Assembly: GCA_027034965.1 (NCBI GenBank)
Contig: JALVWL010000103.1
Span: 1 to 12,019 of the forward strand
DNA from: Candidatus Omnitrophota bacterium
GTDB taxonomy: Bacteria; Omnitrophota; Gorgyraeia; S143-82
Length of the DNA stretch: 12,019 bases
Direction: 5' to 3'
Positions 1 through 6,615 of this stretch are shown here, in pieces. Position 1 is the stretch's first letter, and each line of letters begins with the position of its first letter. The position numbers and the translations under genes are program-made. The notes beneath the pieces were generated by a model. The model did not search any database and was not told where the DNA came from. It saw only the letters and a program-made list of their open reading frames with translations.

Positions 1-590
1 CGTGATATCTTTTTTGCATAAGAAGGCTGGCCCTCCTGGGGCACAGGCTCAAGAGATAATATATTTGTCTCTAATATAGAAGCCAGCATTTCTGCGGCCT
101 TTAGGATGAGCATGTCCTCTAGTTCTGCATAATTCATCATATCGCCTATAATTACCCTCTCCTGCAGTAGGATATTCCCCGTATCCAGTCCTTCGTCCAT
201 CTTAAATAGAGTTACACCGCTTTCCTTATCTCCAGAGTAAATTGCCCAAAATATTGGGGCCGCACCTCTCCATCTGGGAAGAAGGGATGGATGAATATTT
301 ATACAATAATTTCTATTGACAAAGTCCGACGGGAAGATTAAGCCAATATCGCAACAAATAACCACATTGTCAAACTGCATATCTCTCAATTCATCTTTTG
401 ATGAAATCTCTCGAAAAGGCAAATTATCCCTTAAGCACAACGCCTTTACAGGACTAGGCAAAAGACGGCCTCTACGCCCCGAAGGCCTATCAGGAATGGT
501 AAAGATGGCCTTTGGATGGAGCTGCCTCGAGACTAAAACCTCAAGGACCTTTGCCCCAAACCTCCCACTGGAAAAGTATATCCAATCCAT
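1..590 (-). CDS. fmt: Methionyl-tRNA formyltransferase, N-terminal part (cut by window edge)
   Basis: This protein transfers a formyl group from 10-formyltetrahydrofolate to initiator Met-tRNA in the cytoplasm, before translation initiation. The reading frame is open from the ATG at 590 to the left edge, giving 196 codons of a family usually near 310, so only the formyltransferase domain is seen. Diagnostic blocks are IPDRPSGRRG (residues 32-41), NIHPSLLPRWRGAAPI (98-113), SGVTLFKMDEGLDTG (124-138) and VPQEGQPSYAKKIS (183-196). The catalytic triad of the family corresponds to Asn98, His100 and Asp135, all present. The first 90 residues are somewhat shorter and more divergent than typical: the usual AYGxILP segment reads CDIGLIFP. 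The start lacks a strong Shine-Dalgarno sequence. The gene lies about 230 bases after the gspE-like gene, beyond an inverted repeat, so it may be a separate transcription unit. No def gene is adjacent in the window. Confidence 0.93.
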   Translation of the reverse strand, partial: MDWIYFSSGRFGAKVLEVLVSRQLHPKAIFTIPDRPSGRRGRLLPSPVKALCLRDNLPFREISSKDELRDMQFDNVVICCDIGLIFPSDFVNRNYCINIHPSLLPRWRGAAPIFWAIYSGDKESGVTLFKMDEGLDTGNILLQERVIIGDMMNYAELEDMLILKAAEMLASILETNILSLEPVPQEGQPSYAKKIS

Positions 591-610
591 ATTCAACCCG
601 GATTATGCAT

Positions 611-820
611 TAAATAAAACTCAAAACTAAAATCTCAAAAGTCAAATCTACAGCTTAAATCTTAAGGATGAAGAATGGAGCATGGAGAATGAAGGAAATT
701 TTTTATTAAGAAGGAAAAATACCCCAGTAAATAAGAATCCTTCATGCTTCCTTCTTCCTCCTCCATCCTCAAAACTTGAGTTGTGGTTTTTAGTTTTGAC
801 TTTTTAGTTTTTAGTTTTTT
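611..820. repeat. Long imperfect inverted repeat filling the gspE-fmt intergenic gap
   Basis: The gap between the two genes is built of two arms that resemble each other in opposite orientation. On the plus strand the left arm runs from an 'aaaactcaaaactaaaa' tract (about 616-632) through 'agtcaaa' to 'ggatgaagaatggagcatgg' and 'gaatgaagga' (to about 696). Read on the minus strand from 820, the right arm gives 'aaaaactaaaaactaaaaag', 'agtcaaaac', then 'ggatggaggaggaagaagga' and 'gcatgaagga' (to about 740). The order of blocks is the same in both arms, so the element is roughly symmetric about position 715. A small hairpin (stem CTCAA/TTGAG, 768-780) lies inside the right arm. No clean stem followed by a T-run is visible in the transcribed direction, so I do not call a terminator. 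It could be a dispersed intergenic repeat, a non-autonomous element or a transcript-end structure. Confidence 0.6.
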
Positions 821-1995
821 TACATCTGCGTCTCTCTCAAGACCTCTTCCAGGGTAGTCATTCCAGCGCGGGCCTTTCTCAGGCCATCCTCTCTCAATGT
901 AAACATCCCCTGCTCTTTTGCCTTCTGTCGCAGACCTTCCGTAGATACCCTATCCAGTACAAGTGTGGCCAGATCTGTTGTCATTGGCATCACCTCGAAT
1001 ATCCCGAGTCTACCTTTATATCCGGTATGGTTGCATTCATCACAGCCCCTACCTTTGAAAAATCTGGCCTCACCTACCTCCTGTTCTGTCAAACCAAAGG
1101 CCTCTATTTCTAATGGACTGGGTCGATAGACTTCAATACAATTAGGACATATACGCCTAACCAATCTCTGGGCGATAACTGCCCGAAACGTAGCCGTTAT
1201 AAGATATGGTTCTATCCCCATATCCATCATCCGAGTAACCGCACCCGGGGCATTGTTTGTATGAAGCGTACTAAAGACAAGATGTCCGGTCAGGGCTGCG
1301 TGTATTGATATCTCTGCGGTCTCTTCATCGCGAATCTCTCCTACCATTATGATATCCGGATCCTGCCTAAGCATCGTCCTTAATACCCGCGCAAAGTCTA
1401 GACCTATCTTCGGATTTATAGGGATCTGCACAACCCCTGGCAGGTCGTATTCAACAGGGTCCTCTACGGTCATAAGCTTTCTATCTATGGTGTTCAGCTC
1501 TCTTAGAAATGAATACAGGGTCGTGGTCTTTCCACTTCCCGTCGGACCTGTCACCAGCACAACCCCATTGGGAAAATTCAATATAGATTGGTAGATGTGC
1601 AAATCCTCTTCCCAGATCCCAAGCTGAGTAATATCTACCTCTATACTCTGTTTGTCCAGAATCCTTAAGACCACACTTTCGCCTGTAATCGTGGGCAGGG
1701 TTGAGACCCTAAAATCAAGGGACCTGCCATCTATGGTAGTCTGTATCCTCCCATCCTGAGGGACCCGGGTTTCTGCCACATCGAGGTTAGCCAGGACCTT
1801 TATCCTGGATATAAGGGGAGAGAACAACTCTTCTGGAGGGGAGGCCAGATCCCTGACCACTCCATCAACGCGACATCTAACCTTGAATCCGTCCCCAAAT
1901 ACCTCAAAATGAATATCACTAGCCTTCAGGCGCACTGCCTCGCTTAGAATCTTATCCAATAATTGTACAACTGGGGCCTCAATCTCTGGATTCAT
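820..1995 (-). CDS. GspE/PilB-type secretion ATPase, short form lacking the N1 domain
   Basis: This is a hexameric cytoplasmic ATPase of the type II secretion / type IV pilus family. I place the start at ATG 1995 (391 residues), not at an upstream in-frame start at 2103, because homology begins there and a GGAAGG sequence lies 9 bases upstream; the extra residues would sit inside the preceding gene. In order: an N2 domain (LKASDIHFE at 23-31, VPQDGRI near 78), Walker A GPTGSGKT (150-157), Asp box VEDPVEY, Walker B IIMVGEIRD (215-223), His box STLHTN (242-247), and a zinc-binding tetracysteine module (C283, C286, C318, C321). All ATPase motifs are intact. The family is usually 500-570 residues; the N-terminal module that docks to GspL/PilM-type partners is absent. 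The start overlaps the DUF502 stop by 17 bases, so it is probably the last gene of the operon. It could serve the neighbouring Tad-like machine or a pilus encoded elsewhere. Confidence 0.92.
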   Translation of the reverse strand: MNPEIEAPVVQLLDKILSEAVRLKASDIHFEVFGDGFKVRCRVDGVVRDLASPPEELFSPLISRIKVLANLDVAETRVPQDGRIQTTIDGRSLDFRVSTLPTITGESVVLRILDKQSIEVDITQLGIWEEDLHIYQSILNFPNGVVLVTGPTGSGKTTTLYSFLRELNTIDRKLMTVEDPVEYDLPGVVQIPINPKIGLDFARVLRTMLRQDPDIIMVGEIRDEETAEISIHAALTGHLVFSTLHTNNAPGAVTRMMDMGIEPYLITATFRAVIAQRLVRRICPNCIEVYRPSPLEIEAFGLTEQEVGEARFFKGRGCDECNHTGYKGRLGIFEVMPMTTDLATLVLDRVSTEGLRQKAKEQGMFTLREDGLRKARAGMTTLEEVLRETQM

Positions 1996-2617
1996 TGTCT
2001 CTATCCTTCCAATCCCTCGGAATAACCACGCCTCCAGACACAATCGTCTGCAGAGCATCCTCCACGGATATGTCAAGCGGAATAACCTCATCCCTCCAGA
2101 CAAATTCCAGGAATCCGGTCAATGGACTAGGAGAGGTAGGGACAAAGACTGCCACCATCTCCTTGTGACTATTGGGCGGTAGATATACACCCTCTGAACT
2201 CAAGAAACCTATGGAATACAATCCTTTTCTGGGATACTCTATCAGGACGACCTTCCCAAATCTGCGACTGCTCTCTGTTGGAAAAAAATAGCTGGCTATC
2301 TCTTTTACTGAAAAATATATCTTGCCTATTAATGGCATCTTTTTCAGGATACGCTCAAAGATCTCTACCAGGCGGCGCGCAACGAAATTCTGCACCAACA
2401 TACCAACGACCACTATAAGCAATATAGAAAGGATAATATTAAGGCCAGGGAGGGAGAAACCTAGGATAAGTCTTATCAATCCGTTTAAGTACCTGCCGAT
2501 GATAACCTCTATAATACGCAACAACAATCCAATAACATAAATCGTCAGGACGATTGGCATAATAACAGCCAGGCCTGAGATAAAATATTGTCTTAGGGTT
2601 CTTACAGATATCTTCAT
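1979..2617 (-). CDS. DUF502 family membrane protein
   Basis: This is a 212-residue inner-membrane protein of the DUF502 family (Pfam PF04367), whose biochemical role is unknown. Two hydrophobic helices are visible, at about residues 12-33 and 57-77. A soluble C-terminal domain follows, with the family's hallmark stretch: FVPTSPSPLTGFLEFV (158-173), then VIPLDISVEDALQTIVSGGVV (178-198). The KMPLIGKIYFSVKEI segment (93-107) is also typical. The length matches the family. The ATG overlaps the stop of the upstream propeller-like gene as ATGA and has GGGGAG about 5 bases upstream, so translation is probably coupled. The family is widespread and not normally tied to secretion, so its place between a Tad-like cluster and a secretion ATPase does not by itself assign it to that machine. 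The family assignment is firm; the function is unknown. Confidence 0.9.
   Translation of the reverse strand: MKISVRTLRQYFISGLAVIMPIVLTIYVIGLLLRIIEVIIGRYLNGLIRLILGFSLPGLNIILSILLIVVVGMLVQNFVARRLVEIFERILKKMPLIGKIYFSVKEIASYFFPTESSRRFGKVVLIEYPRKGLYSIGFLSSEGVYLPPNSHKEMVAVFVPTSPSPLTGFLEFVWRDEVIPLDISVEDALQTIVSGGVVIPRDWKDRDNESRD
2005..2010 (-). promoter_or_regulatory. Ribosome binding site that decides the gspE-like start
   Basis: On the minus strand the sequence reads GGAAGG, then 9 bases, then the ATG at 1995. It lies inside the 3' end of the DUF502 gene. It supports the shorter GspE-like protein over the reading frame extended to 2103. Confidence 0.6.
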
Positions 2618-4101
2618 CTCTTCTCCCCTATCTCTTTATCCGCAAAAAAATGATTCATCACAAAATCCCTTTCCCAATCTAGTATACCACGCTGATCCAA
2701 GGCTCGGCTCAAAAACCCACCTGTCAGTGCATCTATATCCGCCCTCAATTTTTCTATTTTGAATAACAATGATAGGGCCTTCTCTGGCTTGAGGTTCTCA
2801 TCCAGTAATTTGACTTGTTGCCTTTTCCATTCGAAATAGAGTTGATTTAGCTGGCTCAGTATATCATCCCTGAGTTCTGTATTTAATTTGGCCCGTGTAT
2901 CTATGGACACCTCCTCGCTCGACCATATTAATTCCTTAAGGTCCCAATCCAGAGAGATGCCCACCCCAATTGCCTTGTACATAGTCTTGTCATCTGGCCC
3001 AACATTAGACGAGCCAGAAGAAGAGACCGCAATTGAATCGGAAAGCGTCCTGTTGTTATCTAGGTCCAGGTCAATGCTAAATTCTGGCAGCAAGGCCCGC
3101 TTTTTTAATCTCCTGCGCCAGTCAATAATCTTATCAGGAGACACCCCTGCAAATTCCATTGCCTTTTCCTGCAGGGTCAGGATATCCGGTTCTCTATTCA
3201 GAATATCAAATATACGTGACCTGCTTATAGCGCCCTGTTCCTGAAAAGACTGCCAGACATAGACTTTATCTGAAAGCAGATATGCAGTCATCTCAAGGAT
3301 CGTTATTCTTTTCACATCTCTGGATCTCAGGCCAGTATCCCTCTCCTGTCCATCCAGATCAAAAACCCCAGAACTGCCATAGATCAATAGATTTCCCTCA
3401 AGGAAGCAGATACCACTAATGTCTCCAGGATAGCGAAATACAGGCCTCACTTCCTGGGAATCTATAAGCCACTCATAGACCCTATCATCGAACGCAAAGA
3501 AAAATCTCTCCTTATCCCTGGCAATCAATTGGCCACTCTGACCCACATCTCTATTGGAAGAAAAGACATAACTAAAGGTCTCTTTTCCACGAGACAAATC
3601 GTAAAAGATAAACCTTATACTCGTCAATATAAGGATGGCCTGTTTATCTGGTAGTGCCAGGATATCCAAGACCTTATCTGTGGACAGTATTGGCAATGCG
3701 CTGCCATCTCTAAATTCATAAACCCCATCAGATGTGCCAAAGAAGATTCCAAGTGGTCCCACACTTAATGCAAAGACATCTTTCGTCTTCGGCAAAAAGA
3801 GTCGTTCTACCACACCATTAAAGCGAAACAATCCCAGTGAAGAGGCCCAGAAAAGCTGCTTGCCATATTCCTCCATATCATAAACGATCATATCCGATGG
3901 TCCTCGCACTCTGCAGATCTTCAGGAGATCTCCTTCTTTTAACTGCCATACAAATGGATAGGAAAAAAGCACAAGGGACTTCTCCCCCTTTCCCATAAAA
4001 CCAATATGGAATATGTTCAATGACAGATCCTTCCATCCAGCAAAACCACTACCTGAGATAGATAAAAAGAGAAACAAGAGAATTAGGCCTCGTCCCAGCA
4101 T
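2614..4101 (-). CDS. Exported propeller-like protein with a conserved alpha-rich C-terminal module; function unknown
   Basis: This 495-residue protein starts with a probable signal peptide (MLGRG, hydrophobic stretch at residues 6-17, likely cleavage after SGFA at 18-21), so it should act in the periplasm or at the outer membrane. Residues about 40-290 contain repeated short beta-like units ending in patterns such as LGLFRFNG (89-96), DGVYEFRDG (125-133), DRVYEWLID (206-214) and SGVFDLDG (244-251), reminiscent of a degenerate beta-propeller. Residues about 305-495 differ: LQEKAMEFAGVSPDKIIDWR (310-329), KKRALLPEFSIDLDLD (333-348), then WDLKELIWSSEEVSID (386-401) and a helical LYFEWKRQQVKLL segment (421-433). 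From memory, similar blocks ('YAGL.P', 'LLPE.S', 'LYFE.RR') occur in uncharacterised envelope proteins of other Gram-negative bacteria; this is recall, not a search. A GGGGGA ribosome site precedes the ATG, which overlaps the DUF192 gene by 19 bases. Confidence 0.75.
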   Translation of the reverse strand: MLGRGLILLFLFLSISGSGFAGWKDLSLNIFHIGFMGKGEKSLVLFSYPFVWQLKEGDLLKICRVRGPSDMIVYDMEEYGKQLFWASSLGLFRFNGVVERLFLPKTKDVFALSVGPLGIFFGTSDGVYEFRDGSALPILSTDKVLDILALPDKQAILILTSIRFIFYDLSRGKETFSYVFSSNRDVGQSGQLIARDKERFFFAFDDRVYEWLIDSQEVRPVFRYPGDISGICFLEGNLLIYGSSGVFDLDGQERDTGLRSRDVKRITILEMTAYLLSDKVYVWQSFQEQGAISRSRIFDILNREPDILTLQEKAMEFAGVSPDKIIDWRRRLKKRALLPEFSIDLDLDNNRTLSDSIAVSSSGSSNVGPDDKTMYKAIGVGISLDWDLKELIWSSEEVSIDTRAKLNTELRDDILSQLNQLYFEWKRQQVKLLDENLKPEKALSLLFKIEKLRADIDALTGGFLSRALDQRGILDWERDFVMNHFFADKEIGEKR

Positions 4102-4439
4102 AAGACGTCCCCCTTTTTTATCCTATGCCTGTCCGCAAAACCTTCCTTTGCCTCGATTACTGACCTGGCGCTAAACACAGGCAAAAACATTATCCTGCCA
4201 GGGCGCATCGACGGATAGACTTTGAGCACCTTACCAGAGCCATCCAGAAAGATTACATCTATGGAAAACCTCATCCCAATTGTATGGACAGAATTGCATC
4301 CTTGAAACAACAAGGCCTTCTCGGTATCTATATCCTTATACTTCAGTAAACCTATCAATCTGTCCAAAAAATGGCAGGCCTCATCCAGGTGTTCTGTCAG
4401 GATCTCCTGTTTATTACCCTTTCTTCTGATTAACCTCAT
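4083..4439 (-). CDS. DUF192 family small protein
   Basis: This is a DUF192 (Pfam PF02643) protein of 118 residues from the ATG at 4439. Characteristic segments are FLDRLIGLL (24-32), KALLFQGCNSVHTIGMRFSI (41-60), DVIFLDGSGKVLKVY (61-75), a VIEAKEG segment (94-100) and a terminal IKKGDVL (107-113). The CxSVHTxGMRFxIDVxFLD form is, as I recall, the subfamily often found beside Tad/Flp pilus genes, which fits the neighbours, but its role is not established. The start is uncertain. An in-frame TTG at 4481 has a GGAGG only 4 bases upstream, within the cpaE-cpaF coding region, and would add 14 residues; the ATG at 4439 has no clear ribosome site. With the ATG the gene overlaps the preceding cpaEF gene by 26 bases. 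No signal peptide is evident with either start. Confidence 0.85.
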   Translation of the reverse strand: MRLIRRKGNKQEILTEHLDEACHFLDRLIGLLKYKDIDTEKALLFQGCNSVHTIGMRFSIDVIFLDGSGKVLKVYPSMRPGRIMFLPVFSARSVIEAKEGFADRHRIKKGDVLCWDEA

Positions 4440-6615
4440 AGAAAATCGGTTTGGGAGAAAAGACTTCCCTTGGCAAATCAATGCCCCTCCGGACTATCTC
4501 ATCGTAGAAGGAAGGGATATAGCCCGTGGCTGTAAATTCGCCTATGATATTTCCTTTCTCGTCTATGCCCTTCTGGACGAAGACAAAGATGTCCTTCATC
4601 TTTATTGTCATCATATCTTCTTCAAGGCCTATAAGCTCGGTTATACACAGAACCTTTCTTTTGCCATCACTTAAGCGTGCTGTGTGTACAATTATATCTA
4701 TGGCCGAGGCTATCATCTCCCGAATGGCCCTGATGGGTAGCTCTATCCCACTCATCAATATCATAGAATCAAGTCTAGCTATAACATCGTGCGTAGAGTT
4801 TGCGTGAATAGTGGTAAGTGAACCATCGTGGCCGGTATTCATAGCCTGAAGCATATCAAGCGCCTCAACTCCGCGGCACTCACCGATAATTATCCTGTCT
4901 GGACGCATTCTCAATGTATTTCTAAACAGGTCTCTGATGGTAATCTCTCCCTTACCTTCAATATTTGGAGGACGAGATTCTAGTCTGGCCCAGTGTTCTT
5001 GATGCAATCGCAGCTCTGCCGCATCTTCTATTGTAATAATCCTCTCATTATTCGGGATAAACTGAGAAAAGGCATTTAATACCGTTGTTTTACCTGAGCC
5101 AGTTCCACCAGAGATAATCATATTCTTTCGAGAGACGATACAGGCTTTTAGGAAATTGGCCATATCCTCGGATATAGAACCGAATTCTATCAAATTCTTT
5201 GCCGTATAACGCTCTTTACCGAACTTTCTTATAGTAAGCATTGGCCCAGTCAAAGATAAAGGAGGTATTATTGCATTTACACGAGAACCATCTGGAAGTC
5301 TGGCATCGACCATAGGGACAGATTCATCTATCCGCCTGCCCAATGGCGCAATGATTCTTTCGATAACCTGGATCACCTGTTCATTAGAAATAAATTTTTT
5401 ATCATCCACGCGATACATCCTGCCAAACTTTTCTATATATATCTGATCTTTGTTGTTGACCATTATGTCTGTTATGTCCGGATCCTTTATGAGGTCTTCT
5501 AATGGGCCAAAGCCTAGGGCCTCATCTGCAATCTCTTTTACCAGTCTGCTGCGGAAATCCCTATCCTCCAGAATACCTCCTGTCTTTTCTGATAGGATTT
5601 CTCCTATAAGTGATTCCACTTCTTTGCGGACATCTCGTCTTTTATCTATTCCTATGTGAAGAAAATCTATCTTCTTTAACTGCATTCGCTCTATTAATTC
5701 CCTATGTACCTCTTTCTTCAAAGCGACTATTTCATCAACGACCTCTTCTATTTCTATATCTGAAGAGAAACCATATTCCTCCCAGAAGGAAAGGACCGAA
5801 GGTTGTTCTATCTTGGCCTTTAGTTTCTCTTTTACGTTATCTAGCCCTATTTTTTCCACATATAGTTTCTCATTGGAAAGAAGCACATCAGCAAAAGATC
5901 GAAAGGCCTGCGAAATCTTTGCATTTGGTTCGTGGGCAACTACAGGGACGCCAAAGTTCACTGACTCTCCTACTACTCTGCCATCACTTGGGAGCTTCGC
6001 CACAATATCCAGGGGCAAAAGAGTCCGGATCTCTTTCAGCCCAACACCCCCCTTGCTTTCAAAGCGATTTATTACAAGTTTGACCATATCTTTAGGAAAA
6101 TAGAGACCCTGGATAATATTAAAACTCTCTTTTGCCTGGTATACAGAAAGGATATCTGGAACGACAACCTCTAAAATAAGATTTGTATAATCCCACAGTG
6201 TTACCAGAAAGGGATGGAAATTGTGTCCACCATCTACAATAACAAAATCATATTCCGGAAATAATACATCAAACGCCTTGGTCATTACTTCTCTTTCTAT
6301 ATCAGATAGTTCTCCTGACGAAAGGGCCATCTGAATCGTGTGTACACCAGAATTATGTGTGAGAATATATTCAGAAAAAAACTTTATCATGCGATCTTTA
6401 CCCACATCCAGATCCTTTATGAAATGCAAATACTGAATAAAGGATTTGGAAGGGAATAGACCTAACAATCTGGACATATCTCCACTAATAGGGATAGAGG
6501 CATCCAAAAGCAGGGTTTTGTAACCATTAAGGGAAAGGACTACTGCCAAGTTTACCGAAAGAACTGTTGTCCCGACGCCCCCTTTGGAATTAAAAAAGCA
6601 AATAACCTTGGCCAT
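4414..6615 (-). CDS. CpaE-CpaF fusion: MinD-like TadZ/CpaE ATPase joined to Tad secretion ATPase CpaF/TadA
   Basis: This single 733-residue cytoplasmic protein joins two normally separate Tad pilus components. Residues 1-250 are a ParA/MinD-type ATPase of the CpaE/TadZ kind: deviant Walker A SKGGVGTT (10-17, with Thr replacing the usual second Lys), LLLDAS (35-40) and DFVIVDGG (123-130). CpaE/TadZ localises the Tad apparatus. There is no receiver-like domain before it. Residues about 297-733 are a full CpaF, including its N-terminal helical region (KKEVHRELIERMQLKKIDF, 300-318), GFGPLEDLIKDPDITDIMVN (368-387), Walker A GGTGSGKT (503-510), Walker B RIIIGECRG (574-582) and TTIHANS (601-607). 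CpaF powers pilus assembly. The start is ATG 6615, which shares one base with the cpaC stop (TAATG); an upstream TTG at 6645 lies within cpaC and adds residues before the beta strand that opens the ATPase fold. Both ATPase modules appear intact. Confidence 0.93.
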   Translation of the reverse strand: MAKVICFFNSKGGVGTTVLSVNLAVVLSLNGYKTLLLDASIPISGDMSRLLGLFPSKSFIQYLHFIKDLDVGKDRMIKFFSEYILTHNSGVHTIQMALSSGELSDIEREVMTKAFDVLFPEYDFVIVDGGHNFHPFLVTLWDYTNLILEVVVPDILSVYQAKESFNIIQGLYFPKDMVKLVINRFESKGGVGLKEIRTLLPLDIVAKLPSDGRVVGESVNFGVPVVAHEPNAKISQAFRSFADVLLSNEKLYVEKIGLDNVKEKLKAKIEQPSVLSFWEEYGFSSDIEIEEVVDEIVALKKEVHRELIERMQLKKIDFLHIGIDKRRDVRKEVESLIGEILSEKTGGILEDRDFRSRLVKEIADEALGFGPLEDLIKDPDITDIMVNNKDQIYIEKFGRMYRVDDKKFISNEQVIQVIERIIAPLGRRIDESVPMVDARLPDGSRVNAIIPPLSLTGPMLTIRKFGKERYTAKNLIEFGSISEDMANFLKACIVSRKNMIISGGTGSGKTTVLNAFSQFIPNNERIITIEDAAELRLHQEHWARLESRPPNIEGKGEITIRDLFRNTLRMRPDRIIIGECRGVEALDMLQAMNTGHDGSLTTIHANSTHDVIARLDSMILMSGIELPIRAIREMIASAIDIIVHTARLSDGKRKVLCITELIGLEEDMMTIKMKDIFVFVQKGIDEKGNIIGEFTATGYIPSFYDEIVRRGIDLPREVFSPKPIFYEVNQKKG

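Noticed and set aside
316..630. Plus-strand open frame opposite fmt
   Set aside because: It is antisense to clear Fmt motifs, and its product shows no recognisable domain.
591..680. Promoter for fmt in the AT-rich gap
   Set aside because: TTGACT-like and TATTTA-like hexamers can be found on the minus strand, but the spacing and matches are poor and the tract is too AT-rich for this to mean much.
1996..2103. Longer GspE-like protein starting at 2103
   Set aside because: The added 36 residues lie within the DUF502 gene and show no GspE homology, while a ribosome site supports the ATG at 1995.
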